In this document: positions 44,830 to 53,367 of the stretch, piece by piece
Position numbering within the stretch: position 1 is the stretch's first letter
Layout of the letters: every line of letters begins with the position of its first letter
DNA from: Demequina pelophila
GTDB taxonomy: Bacteria > Actinomycetota > Actinomycetes > Actinomycetales > Demequinaceae
Length of the DNA: 64,000 nt
Direction of reading: 5' to 3'
NCBI RefSeq assembly: GCF_000971175.1
Contig: NZ_BBLY01000001.1
Coordinates: 235,709-299,708, forward strand
Position numbers and translations under genes: made by a program
Notes under the pieces: generated by a model
The model's input: only the letters and a program-made list of their open reading frames with translations
What the model was told of the DNA's origin: nothing
Database searches by the model: none

Positions 44830-45447
44830 CTATCCCTCCAGCGTCTTCAGCACGCGAGCCGGGTTCCCACCGACCACGCTCATGGGCGGAACGTTGCCGG
44901 TCACCACTGACCCGGCGGCGACGACGGATCCGCGGCCGATGGTCACGCCCGGGCAGATCACCACCGAGCCTCCCAGCCATACGTCCTCCTCGAGCGTGAT
45001 GGGGAACGCCCGCTCCCAGCCCTCGCGCCGCGTGGGCACGTCGAGAGCGTGATTCACGGTGTAGAAGCGCGCCTCCGGGCCGATGAGCGCGTTGTCGCCG
45101 ATGCTCACCTCGCCCGAGCCCAGGATCATCAGGTTCGAGTTGATGAAGACGTTCGACCCGAAGCGCACGCGCTCCTTGTACTCGAGGTAGAGGGGCGGGC
45201 GGAAGTCCAGGCCCGGGCCGCACTCGCCCACCAGATCCGCGAGCATGCGGGTCGCCGTCACGGGGTCCTCGAAGTACATGCCGCCCAGCTCGCGCAGGGT
45301 CGCGATGGTCTCCCGCTGCATCGCGGCGAGCTCCGGGCCGGAGCGGTACTTGAACCACTCGTCGTTCGCGAGCTTCTCGTACTCGGTGCGGGTGGGGTCC
45401 TCGACGGGGACCTCGTCCATCTTCGCCCGGATCTCGCGGGGGTCCAT
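44830..45447 (-). CDS. Maltose/galactoside O-acetyltransferase-like protein
   Basis: A 205-residue hexapeptide-repeat acetyltransferase of the MAT/LacA group. Helical head (RTEYEKLANDEWFKYRSGPE), then left-handed beta helix with the usual INSNLMILGSGEVSIGDNAL and His in YTVNHALDV. Uses acetyl-CoA. Acceptor sugar not known. AAGGAG precedes the ATG by 6 bases. Confidence 0.92.
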   Translation of the reverse strand: MDPREIRAKMDEVPVEDPTRTEYEKLANDEWFKYRSGPELAAMQRETIATLRELGGMYFEDPVTATRMLADLVGECGPGLDFRPPLYLEYKERVRFGSNVFINSNLMILGSGEVSIGDNALIGPEARFYTVNHALDVPTRREGWERAFPITLEEDVWLGGSVVICPGVTIGRGSVVAAGSVVTGNVPPMSVVGGNPARVLKTLEG

Positions 45448-45536
45448 CGGTGCTCCTTCTGTCGGGGGTGCTTCGACACGGTACCCGCGGCCCGGGTGGG
45501 ACCTCGCGCCGGCCGCGCCGCGGCCCGGCGTCGCCG

Positions 45537-45980
45537 CTACTCCGGCTCGACCTGCTCGAACAGCGTGAGCTGCAGCCCCGCCGGCCCCTCGATCCGCGCG
45601 TTGAGCGACCCCCACGGAGTGAGGGTGGGCGGCGCGACCTGGTCCGCGCCGGCGGCGAGGGCCGCGGCGGTGGCGGTCCGCGCATCGTCCACCTCGAGGG
45701 CGACGCGGATCTCCCGGGAGGCGTCGGCGCCCACCTCGATCCGGTCGATCAGGGCGCGCTGCGCCGAGTTCACCAGCTCGAGCGTCGCGCGTCCCGCGTC
45801 GAGGACCACCACCCGGGCGTCCCCGCCGTCCGTGGGCGTCGTCAGGTCGAGCTCCGGCGCGAGCCCGAGCGCGTCCCGGAAGAACGCGACCGCGGCCTCC
45901 AGATCCTCGGCGTGCACCACCAGGCGCAGCTGGCGGGCGCCGCCGGCACCCGCCGGGGACGGCTCGGGGGAGCCCGTCAT
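45537..45980 (-). CDS. VOC-family (glyoxalase-like) protein
   Basis: A 147-residue protein with the beta-alpha-beta3 module: RLVVHAEDLEAAVAFFRDAL, ARVVVLDAGRATLELVN, REIRVALEVDDARTATAAAL and GPAGLQLTLFE. Metal ligands appear as His and Glu. Activity unknown. The ATG overlaps the stop of the GNAT gene (ATGA). Confidence 0.85.
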   Translation of the reverse strand: MTGSPEPSPAGAGGARQLRLVVHAEDLEAAVAFFRDALGLAPELDLTTPTDGGDARVVVLDAGRATLELVNSAQRALIDRIEVGADASREIRVALEVDDARTATAAALAAGADQVAPPTLTPWGSLNARIEGPAGLQLTLFEQVEPE

Positions 45981-46471
45981 GCGCCGGGCAGGTCCCGCGA
46001 CAGGTAGAACGCGCGGTCGCCCGTCTCCGGCCGACGGTGCACGAAGCCGTGCCGCTCGTAGAACCGCAGCGCGTCCGTGTCCGGCTCGTCGACGCCCACC
46101 TCGATCATCGCGAGGCCAGCGGCCTCGGCCTCCTCGAGCATGGTGGTCATGAGCGCGGTGCCCAGGCCCCGCGCGCGCAGGGGAGCGCGCACGTACAGGT
46201 CCTCGAGCATCCCCACCGGGCCGTCGCAATAGGCCGATGCACGGATCGCCAGGGTCGCGTAGCCCGCCGGCTCGGACGGGCCGGCGGGCGGGGTCGCGCG
46301 CACCAGCCAGGCCCGCATCGTCCCCTCGGACAGCGACCGCGCCAGGCGGGTCGCGAGCGCGGCCTGGGGCGGCGCCTCCTCGCCGAACTCGGCGTTGAAC
46401 TCCGTCAACAGACGCGCCAGCACGTCCGCGTCGCCGGGCGACGCGGCGCGGACGGCCGGCGCATCGTTCAC
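45977..46471 (-). CDS. GNAT-family N-acetyltransferase
   Basis: A 164-residue acetyltransferase with motif A (LEDLYVRAPLRARGLGTALM) for CoA and the motif B end DALRFYERHGFVHR. GTG start overlaps the stop of the upstream DUF4914 gene (GTGA). Substrate unknown. Confidence 0.88.
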   Translation of the reverse strand: MNDAPAVRAASPGDADVLARLLTEFNAEFGEEAPPQAALATRLARSLSEGTMRAWLVRATPPAGPSEPAGYATLAIRASAYCDGPVGMLEDLYVRAPLRARGLGTALMTTMLEEAEAAGLAMIEVGVDEPDTDALRFYERHGFVHRRPETGDRAFYLSRDLPGA

Positions 46472-48390
46472 AGGTACATGGGGGTCAGGGCCTCGTAGTC
46501 CTCGACCGGGGCGCCGCGCAGGCACAGGTCGATGATCTCGCGGCCCAGCGGGTCCAGCTCGTCGGTGAGGAACTGCTGGAGTTCCTTGGCGAAGAAGCCG
46601 GTGATCATCGCGGCGCCCTCGTCGTACGCGTGCATGCCCACCTGCGACTGCAGCTCCGGGCGCAGCAGGGTGCGCCGGATGGGCTGGCCGTCGAGCGTGA
46701 TCTCCTTGGGCGTGTAGCCCAGCAGCGCGCAGCGGGCCGGCTCGAGCTGGTCGGCGCGCATGCGGCCGCCGCCCTTGCGGGCGAGCCACTCGCGCGTGAG
46801 CCACTCGGCGGAGAAGCCCACCTTGTAGGCGCCGATGTGCTGGTTGGGGGTGAGCACGTAGCGCGTGCGCGGGTAGTCGAGGATCTGGCGCAGCAGCAGG
46901 TTCGCCGCCGCGACCTTGGTACCCGTGGAGAACGGCCAGTACGAGCCGACGCCCTCGGAGACCATGCCGCCGTGCTCGAGGGTGCGCACCGCATCGGCCG
47001 CCTCGCCGATCGACGGGTTCTTGTCGCCTCGCGGTGCGATGAGTCGCCACAGCCACGCGATCGACGGGGGCACGAAGTGCGTCATGCCCATGATCCCGTA
47101 GGTGGGCTTGTCGCGCGTGCACGCGGGCATGCGGGCGCCGAAGGTGCGCACGTCGACGGGCTGGGGCTCGTCGACCAGGTCCGGCAGGGACTCGCGGGGG
47201 ATGACGACGCGCGGATTGGGGCAGGGCTTGCCCGTCGAGTCGGGCGTGTGCTCCCACGGCAGCGCGGTCGCGTCCTCGACGCCGTGCAGCGAGAGGAAGA
47301 CCAGCGGGTCCTTGGGGTGGATGACGGCGCGCTCGAACTTGACGTCCTCGCCGTACGACTTGAGGTTGTCGACGCGGACGAACCAGCCGGCCTCCGCGTC
47401 GCGGACCACCATCTTCCCGGAGCCGTCCTGGTCGGCCGGGTGGCACAGGGTCATGTCGTCGGTGACGGGGGAGAGGTGCGAGGTCTCGGACAGAGTCACC
47501 AGGTACGGCTCGCCGGTCACCACGTTCTCGCCCAGCAGGATGCGGCCGTCCTCGGTGCGGCGCAGGTCCTGGCCCATCTCGGACTTGCCGCCGCCGGACG
47601 CGCCCTCGTGCATGATCACCGTGTCGTTGTCGTACGGCGTGGTGACGCGCACCGACGAGGCGTGGGCCGTGATCCATCCCTCCTGCTCGCCGATGTCGAG
47701 CAGCACGGAGAAGACGCCCTTCTTGGCGCTGGGGCCCGGGTACAGGTTGTACGCGAAGATCTCGTGCAGGGTCTCCGAGCGGTCGTGGACCACCACCTGC
47801 TTGCCGTCGAAGTGCGTGTGGCGGAACGGCGGCGCCAGGTACAGGATCGAGCGCGGGGTGAACGGGCCCAGCTCCTCGAAGGTGGTCCAGCCCTGCAGGT
47901 CCACCAGCGCGGTGGCGAAGAAGGCCGCGTTGGCGGGCACGATCGCGATCGACGGCGAGCCGTGCACCGGGCCGCCCGCCTTGAACGGCACCACGACGAG
48001 GTCCTGGCGCGCGAGCCAGTCGAGCGTCTCCTGGCGGGTGCCGGAGAATGCGTGGCCGAACCGGTCCGCGAAGCGGGTCTTGTCCGTGGGGCGGTCGTCC
48101 GCGATGACCATGCACGCGGGGTCGCGGCGGCGCATGTAGTCCTCGGGGTAGTTGACGGCGAGGCCGTTGCGGCAGCGGGTGACGGTCGCCTCGGTGACCA
48201 CGTCGCCGTCGACGTCGTAGTCGACGTAGAAGGTGGGCCCGTAGTCGGGGCCGAGCGACAGCCCGTACAGCTCGTCGCGCGTCGCGGGGATGGTGAGGGA
48301 GGGACAGTTGTCGAGGACCGCGCGCACCTCGGGCGCCAGGTTCAGCTTCTCCACGTGTGCCTCGACCTGGCTCCGCGTCTCGATGGTCAT
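46468..48390 (-). CDS. DUF4914 family protein (PEPCK-like P-loop)
   Basis: A 640-residue protein. Residues 25-45 (VLDNCPSLTIPATRDELYGL) match the DUF4914 start. A P-loop GASGGGKSE at 263-271, preceded by DTVIMHEGA, resembles the kinase-1a motif of PEP carboxykinases and HPr kinases. Conserved blocks HFDGKQVVVHDRS and MTHFVPPSIAWLWRL lie on either side. Function not known; a kinase or carboxykinase-like nucleotide enzyme is inference. AAGGAG is 6 bases before the ATG. Coupled to the GNAT and VOC genes. Confidence 0.72.
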   Translation of the reverse strand: MTIETRSQVEAHVEKLNLAPEVRAVLDNCPSLTIPATRDELYGLSLGPDYGPTFYVDYDVDGDVVTEATVTRCRNGLAVNYPEDYMRRRDPACMVIADDRPTDKTRFADRFGHAFSGTRQETLDWLARQDLVVVPFKAGGPVHGSPSIAIVPANAAFFATALVDLQGWTTFEELGPFTPRSILYLAPPFRHTHFDGKQVVVHDRSETLHEIFAYNLYPGPSAKKGVFSVLLDIGEQEGWITAHASSVRVTTPYDNDTVIMHEGASGGGKSEMGQDLRRTEDGRILLGENVVTGEPYLVTLSETSHLSPVTDDMTLCHPADQDGSGKMVVRDAEAGWFVRVDNLKSYGEDVKFERAVIHPKDPLVFLSLHGVEDATALPWEHTPDSTGKPCPNPRVVIPRESLPDLVDEPQPVDVRTFGARMPACTRDKPTYGIMGMTHFVPPSIAWLWRLIAPRGDKNPSIGEAADAVRTLEHGGMVSEGVGSYWPFSTGTKVAAANLLLRQILDYPRTRYVLTPNQHIGAYKVGFSAEWLTREWLARKGGGRMRADQLEPARCALLGYTPKEITLDGQPIRRTLLRPELQSQVGMHAYDEGAAMITGFFAKELQQFLTDELDPLGREIIDLCLRGAPVEDYEALTPMYL

Positions 48391-48529
48391 GCTCGACTCC
48401 TTCGGCTCGCATTCCGGGCCCAACGTCCATGGTGCGCCCTTTCGGAAGAGCGTGCCGTGCGTGCCGCCCATCGAGGCGGGACCTTGGTCCGGATTTCACC
48501 TGCTCTTGACCTGCGGGAGGATGGTCGCC

Positions 48530-49000
48530 ATGCCGCAACGCCGATTCCGCCAGTTCACCGCCGAGCAGCCCATCGCGCTGTGGTCGATGGTCGCGGTGTC
48601 CGCCGCGGTCCTCGTGGCCTTCGTGGTCACCGAGGACCTGGCGTCCGCGTGGCCGTGGCTGCTCCTCACCCTGGTGCTCTCCGACGCGCTGCTGCTCATC
48701 CCGATCACGCTCTCGGTCGATGGCGACGCGATCCGCGTGTCCCTCGCGGGCGTCATGCACCACGACATCCCCGTCACGGGGATCGCGTCGGTCGAGCGGC
48801 GGCGCTACCGGCCCCTGCGCCAGTTCGGCGGCTGGGGATGGCGCTATGGCAAGGCCGGCTCGCGCCAGTTCGCGATGGCCGGATCCGAGGCCGTCGTGCT
48901 GACCATGATGGACGGTACGGAGATGTACCTGGGCGCGCGCGACCTCGACGCGCTCGCCGCGGCGGTGGACGATGCACGGGCCGGGCGGGTGCCCCGCTAG
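48530..49000 (+). CDS. Two-TM membrane protein with a PH-like domain
   Basis: A 156-residue protein: two TM helices at about 15-33 and 40-58, then a soluble domain of 95 residues with strands ITLSVDGDAIRVSLAGVMHH, VERRRYRPLRQFGGWGWRYG and AVVLTMMDGTEMYLGARDLD, typical of small bacterial PH-like/DUF3093-type folds. Unknown function. GGGAGG stands 9 bases before the ATG; ATG 48521 is too close to it. Confidence 0.7.
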   Translation: MPQRRFRQFTAEQPIALWSMVAVSAAVLVAFVVTEDLASAWPWLLLTLVLSDALLLIPITLSVDGDAIRVSLAGVMHHDIPVTGIASVERRRYRPLRQFGGWGWRYGKAGSRQFAMAGSEAVVLTMMDGTEMYLGARDLDALAAAVDDARAGRVPR

Positions 49001-49153
49001 GCCTGGTTGCAACGCGCCCCGGGCACAGGGGCGGGTCCTGGGCGCGAGGCGCCCGCCCGCGCATCGTCCCTGGTGGGGACGGCTCCTGCCATAGGCAAGA
49101 GGCGGCCCGCCGTCCTAGGCTGGTGCCACGGGCACGAGCCGGGGGAGGGTGCC

Positions 49154-49675
49154 ATGACCGCGATCATCAGCGTGCGGCGCGCGGACATCGCCGCGGTGCG
49201 CGTGGACGCGATCGTCAACGCCGCCAACTCCTCGCTCATGGCGGGCGCGGGCGTGTCGGGGGCGATCCACCGGGCGGCGGGGCCGGAGCTGCAGGCGGAA
49301 TGCCTCACGCTCGCCGGCTGCCCGACCGGCGAGGTGCGGCTCACCGGCGCGTACGACCTGCCCGCCCGGCACGTGATCCACGCGGTCGGGCCCGTGTGGC
49401 GCGGCGGCAACGCGGGCGAGGCGGCCCAGCTCGCCTCGTGCTACGAGCGGGCGATCGCCCTCGCGCAGGACTACGGCGACAGGTCGATCGCGTTCCCGTG
49501 CATCTCGACGGGCATCTACGGCTACCCGTCGGACGCGGCGGCGAAGGTCGCGATCGCCGCGGTGGGCCGGGCACTCACCTCCGCGCCGGGGGTCGAGGAG
49601 GTCGTGTTCTGCGTCTACTCGGACGAGGACCTGGCGCTGTATCGGGCGCTGCTGCGCGCGAGGCCGCACGCGTAG
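49154..49675 (+). CDS. Macro-domain protein (ADP-ribose binding/hydrolase)
   Basis: A 173-residue MacroD-type protein. The signature VDAIVNAANSSLMAGAGVSG AIHRAAG and the second loop FPCISTGIYGYP are intact, including the catalytic region Asn and Asp. It should remove ADP-ribose from proteins or hydrolyse O-acetyl-ADP-ribose. GGGGGAGG lies 5 bases before the ATG. TAGGCT at 49117-49122 may be its -10. Confidence 0.92.
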   Translation: MTAIISVRRADIAAVRVDAIVNAANSSLMAGAGVSGAIHRAAGPELQAECLTLAGCPTGEVRLTGAYDLPARHVIHAVGPVWRGGNAGEAAQLASCYERAIALAQDYGDRSIAFPCISTGIYGYPSDAAAKVAIAAVGRALTSAPGVEEVVFCVYSDEDLALYRALLRARPHA

Positions 49676-49690
49676 CCCGCACCCATGCGG

Positions 49691-51727
49691 CTACCCGATG
49701 AGGCTGGGCCGCAGGTCGCGTAGCGTGCGCCGGTGGGTCATGCGCGTCACTCCCGCGGCCGCGACCAGCAGCGCCCCGCCCAGCCAGCACGCGAGCACGG
49801 CGGCATCGCCCCAGGCCGCGGCCTCCGCGCCGCCGTACATGAGCTGGCGCATCCCGTCGACGGCATAGGACATCGGCAGCACGGGGTGAAGGCCCGCGAG
49901 CGGCGCCGGCAGGGTCTGCCACGGGAAGGTCCCACCCGCGGTGACCAGCTGGAGCACCATCAGCACGAGTCCCAGGAACTGGCCCACCGAGCCGAGCCAG
50001 ACGTTGAGCGCGAGGATGATCGCGGCGAACGTCAGCGAGGCCAGGGTCAGCAGGCCGAGCGAGCCCCATGGTCGGCCGAAGGTGAAGCCCAGGCCCCACG
50101 TCACCACCGCGAACAGCGCGGCCATCTGGCCGGCGCCCAGGATGCCCGGCACCAGCCATCCCGCGAGGGTGACGCGCACCGGTGACCTCAGCGCCGTGAC
50201 GGCCCTGCGCGAGACGGGCTTGACGATGAGGAACAGCGCGTACATGCCGATCCACGCGGCGAGCGAGAGGAAGAACGGCGCGAGCCCCGCGCCGTAGGTG
50301 CCCGCGGAGGTGAGGGAGTCGTTCTCGACGACGAGCGGATCGGCGATGGTCGCCGCCTGGCGCGTCCGCAGGTCCGTCTCGGCGTCCGGCAGCTCCTCGA
50401 GGCCCTCGTCGAGCCCGTCGCGCAGTTCCGCCGAGCCGTCCGCGACGGCGGCGAGCCCGGATTCCAGCTCGTGGGCGCCGGCGTCGAGGGCGTCCAGGCC
50501 CTCCCGCAGGTCATCCGTGCCGCCCGCCAGCGTCGCGAGGCCGGCGGCGAGGTCCGACGTCCCCGTGTGCGCGCTCGTGAGGCCGTCGGCGAGTGTCGCG
50601 GAGCCGTCGTGGGCGTCCGCCGCTCCCGACGCGAGGACGACCGCGCCCTGCGCCACCCGGTCCGCGCCATCCGCGAGGTTGTCCACCTTCTCGACGGCTG
50701 ACTGGAGTCGCTCGTTGCCCTGCCGCAGCTCGTCCGCGAGCGGGTCGAGGAGGGTCAGCAGATCCTCCTGTGCGGTCGTGTCGAGGCCGACCGCCGCGAG
50801 GTGGCTCGCAAGCTCTTCGCGAATCCCCGGCAGGGCATCGGTGGCCTGCTGCATTGCGTCGCCGGCGGCGTCGGCGCGCTCGGCAAGCGTCGCCGTGCCC
50901 GCGGCGATCTGACTGGCACCATCGGCCAGGTCGCCCGCGCCGTCCTCGAGCTCCTCGAGGCCCTCGGCCAGGTCCTCGGATCCCGAGGCCAGGCGCGTCA
51001 CTCCCGCCTCCAGGTCCGCCGCTCCGTCGCGGGCCGCGGCGGAGCCGTCCGCGAGTTCGGCCGCACCGTCGCGTGCGTCGGTGGCGCCGTCGGCGAGCTC
51101 GGTCGAGCCCTCGTGGGCGGCCGCCGCTCCGTCGGACAGGAGCGAGGCCCCGTCGACCGCGTCGATCAGCGAGTCGCGGACCTCGGCGAAGCCCAGCAGG
51201 AAGCGCGCCGCGGCCTCCTCGTTCACCGCCTGCGCGATGGCGGTGCGGATCGTCTCCGCCGCCTGCTTGCCAATGCTCGAGGCCAGATAGCTGTTGACGT
51301 CGCTCGTGGTGAGCACGACGGTCGCCTGGCGGGGCTCGTCCGAGGCGGCCGAGGCGAGGGCGGCGGAGAAGTCCGCGGGGAACGTGATGGCGAAGTCGAC
51401 GTCCTGGGCGTCGACGCTCTCGAGTGCCGCGTCCGTCGTCACGATGCGCCAATCGAAGCGTCCCTCGGTGACGAGTCGCTCCGCCACCTCGTGTCCGTAG
51501 TCGTGGGTCGCGCCGTCGACGCCCGTGCCCCGGTCCTCGACGACGATCGCCGCGGGGATGCCGTCGAGCGCGGCGTACGGATCCCGGTTGGCCCACAGGT
51601 ACAGGCCGCCGTAGAGCAGGGGAACCGCCATGAGTGCGATGAGGGCCACCACCGCCATCGGAGTGGCCGTGAGGCGGCGGAATTCGGCCATGAGGAGCGC
51701 AGGGACGCGCACGGGGCTGCGCCTCAT
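49691..51727 (-). CDS. YhgE/Pip-family membrane protein (ABC-2-like)
   Basis: A 678-residue protein: one TM helix near the N-terminus (MAVVALIALMAVPLLYGGLY), a long extracytoplasmic region of about 430 residues with many LADG/DGAxxLxxG heptad-type repeats (LADGATDARDGAAELADGS) and a C-terminal set of five TM helices. Pip-type proteins act as phage receptors in lactococci and others resemble type VII EsaA. The gene is third after a TetR regulator and a degenerate ABC ATPase; ATGA overlap with the latter. Confidence 0.9.
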   Translation of the reverse strand: MRRSPVRVPALLMAEFRRLTATPMAVVALIALMAVPLLYGGLYLWANRDPYAALDGIPAAIVVEDRGTGVDGATHDYGHEVAERLVTEGRFDWRIVTTDAALESVDAQDVDFAITFPADFSAALASAASDEPRQATVVLTTSDVNSYLASSIGKQAAETIRTAIAQAVNEEAAARFLLGFAEVRDSLIDAVDGASLLSDGAAAAHEGSTELADGATDARDGAAELADGSAAARDGAADLEAGVTRLASGSEDLAEGLEELEDGAGDLADGASQIAAGTATLAERADAAGDAMQQATDALPGIREELASHLAAVGLDTTAQEDLLTLLDPLADELRQGNERLQSAVEKVDNLADGADRVAQGAVVLASGAADAHDGSATLADGLTSAHTGTSDLAAGLATLAGGTDDLREGLDALDAGAHELESGLAAVADGSAELRDGLDEGLEELPDAETDLRTRQAATIADPLVVENDSLTSAGTYGAGLAPFFLSLAAWIGMYALFLIVKPVSRRAVTALRSPVRVTLAGWLVPGILGAGQMAALFAVVTWGLGFTFGRPWGSLGLLTLASLTFAAIILALNVWLGSVGQFLGLVLMVLQLVTAGGTFPWQTLPAPLAGLHPVLPMSYAVDGMRQLMYGGAEAAAWGDAAVLACWLGGALLVAAAGVTRMTHRRTLRDLRPSLIG

Positions 51728-52431
51728 GCGAGGGCCTCCGCCTCGGCGGGCGCGCACGCCACGGAGGGCTCGGAAGCCTCGGGGGTGGGCTGCCCGGCGG
51801 GCTCGGGGGAGGCCTCGAACAGGTCCGGCGCGCCGCCCACCGGCGTGCGCGCAATCGCGGCCATCGCAGCATCGCCCACCAGTGCCAGGACCGCGAGATC
51901 GCGTCGCGCGAGCGCGAGCGCCGCGTTCCACCAGCCGGCGGGGTCACCGCCGTGCCGGTCGGGCGAGACAAGGACGACGCCCTCGACGCCGGGGCGCAGC
52001 GCGGCGAGCTCGAGCAGCAGGCGGCAGCGATCCGTGGGGGCGACCGCGCCGATGGGGATCCGGGCCCACTGTTCGAGGTCCAGGGATGCCAGCAGGCGGC
52101 GGGCCGCTCGCGGGTGGGCGGCCCGGCCGGCGAACATGAGCTCCTCCTCGACGATTCCGAGCGTGGAGACCTCGGGCGCCGGGTCGCAGACGGCGGGCGC
52201 GTCCACGAGGGCGACGGAGCGACGCAGCCTTGCCCGGTCCGGCCGTCCGTCGATCGTGACGGTGCCCGACGAAGGAGCCATGCGGCCGGACGCGAGGAGC
52301 CCGAGCACTGCCGGGCGCTGCTGGGTCTCGACGCGTGCCGCGGTCACGCCGCCGGAGGAATACGTCAAGGTCACCGGAGCGAGCGCCCTGCCGCGACGAC
52401 CCTTGGAGACCTGTGCGAGAGCGACCCTCAT
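51724..52431 (-). CDS. Degenerate ABC ATPase-like protein
   Basis: A 235-residue protein laid out like an ABC ATPase (opening strand LAQVSKGRRGRALAPVTLTY, SSGTVTIDGRPDRARLRRSV, LMFAGRAAHPRAARRLLASL). The Walker A position reads RVETQQRPAVL with no GxxGxGKS/T, and the Walker B position reads VVLVSPDRHGG with no Asp-Glu pair. It therefore should not hydrolyse ATP. The gene sits between tetR and yhgE with 4-base overlaps on both sides, so it remains under selection as a partner. Confidence 0.75.
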   Translation of the reverse strand: MRVALAQVSKGRRGRALAPVTLTYSSGGVTAARVETQQRPAVLGLLASGRMAPSSGTVTIDGRPDRARLRRSVALVDAPAVCDPAPEVSTLGIVEEELMFAGRAAHPRAARRLLASLDLEQWARIPIGAVAPTDRCRLLLELAALRPGVEGVVLVSPDRHGGDPAGWWNAALALARRDLAVLALVGDAAMAAIARTPVGGAPDLFEASPEPAGQPTPEASEPSVACAPAEAEALA

Positions 52432-53030
52432 GCCGCGTCGACCTCGTGGGCGACCTCGAGCGCGCGCTCGCCGCCTACGCCCGCCGCGCACAGCGGGTGG
52501 GTCATGGCGAGCAGGCGGGCATCGCCCGCGGGGGAGTCGCCGGTCACCTCGAGCACGTCGAGGGCGGCGCGCTCGACGAGCAGGGCGAGCGTGGTGAGGC
52601 CGACGTCGGTGCGGACCTCGCCGCGGGCCGCGGCGCGCTCCAGAATGCCGCGCATGCGCTCGCGCACCGGGGCGAGCCCGCGCGCCACGAACGCGGCGTG
52701 CGGGGTGGCGACCGCCGCACGGGCGAATGCCCGCACCTCCGCGACCTGGTCCCAGAGTGCGCCGCCGAGTCGCGCCAGCGCGTGCAGCGGCGGCTCGTCG
52801 CGCGCCTCGCCCACGGCTCCCGCGATCCGGGCCGCACCTCGCTCGAGCATCGCTGCGACCAGGTCGTCGCGGCTGGGGAAATGGCCGTACACCGCCCGCC
52901 GCGTCAGGCCCGCCGCGGCCGCGATGGCGTCGAGCGGGGCGTCGAAGTTCTCCCGCAGCAGCGCGGTGGCGGCGTCGAGCAGCGCCTCGCGGTTGCGGGC
53001 GGAATCGGCGCGTGGGGGGCGGGGCGACAT
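52428..53030 (-). CDS. TetR-family repressor
   Basis: A 200-residue TetR regulator: HTH at about 15-60 (REALLDAATALLRENF ... AAAAGLTRRAVYGHFPSR), then a helical ligand domain. It starts the three-gene operon with the degenerate ATPase and YhgE-like protein. Its promoter overlaps a palindrome. Ligand unknown. Confidence 0.92.
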   Translation of the reverse strand: MSPRPPRADSARNREALLDAATALLRENFDAPLDAIAAAAGLTRRAVYGHFPSRDDLVAAMLERGAARIAGAVGEARDEPPLHALARLGGALWDQVAEVRAFARAAVATPHAAFVARGLAPVRERMRGILERAAARGEVRTDVGLTTLALLVERAALDVLEVTGDSPAGDARLLAMTHPLCAAGVGGERALEVAHEVDAA

Positions 53031-53037
53031 GCCCTCC

Positions 53038-53066
53038 ACGGTAGGAAATTGCACGTCGATGTGCAA
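53038..53066 (-). promoter_or_regulatory. Promoter and operator of the tetR operon
   Basis: On the minus strand TTGCAC (53061-53066), 17 bases, TACCGT (53038-53043), 7 bases before GGAG. The inverted repeat TTGCAC-N6-GTGCAA (53049-53066) covers the -35 and half the spacer, which fits TetR self-repression. Confidence 0.75.
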
Positions 53067-53100
53067 GTTAGTCGGGTCGGCGGGTCGCCCCGCCGGTCGG

Positions 53101-53367
53101 TCAGCCCACGAGCGACGCGGCCGCGCCCACGATCCCCAGCACGCCACCGATGATGGCGAACGTCCGTGTGGGTGCGTGCCGTGCGTTGAGCAGGAACGCG
53201 ATCACGGCGAGGAGGATCGCCGCGGCCGCCAGCAGCGGCATGGTGAGGCCGACGAGTCCGAACACCATCGAGACGATCGAGAGCGGGAAGGCGACCTCGG
53301 GGTCGGTGCGTCGGGGCGGGCGGTCCTGGCCGTCGGCCCCCGCATCGTCGCCCGGGTCGGTGGTCAC
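53101..53367 (-). CDS. Small two/three-TM membrane protein (DUF4190-like)
   Basis: An 88-residue protein: acidic head of 25 residues, then hydrophobic segments at about 29-47, 45-60 and 67-86 (FAIIGGVLGIVGAAASLVG). Spacing resembles DUF4190. The GTG start overlaps the stop of the upstream epimerase gene (GTGA). Confidence 0.65.
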   Translation of the reverse strand: MTTDPGDDAGADGQDRPPRRTDPEVAFPLSIVSMVFGLVGLTMPLLAAAAILLAVIAFLLNARHAPTRTFAIIGGVLGIVGAAASLVG

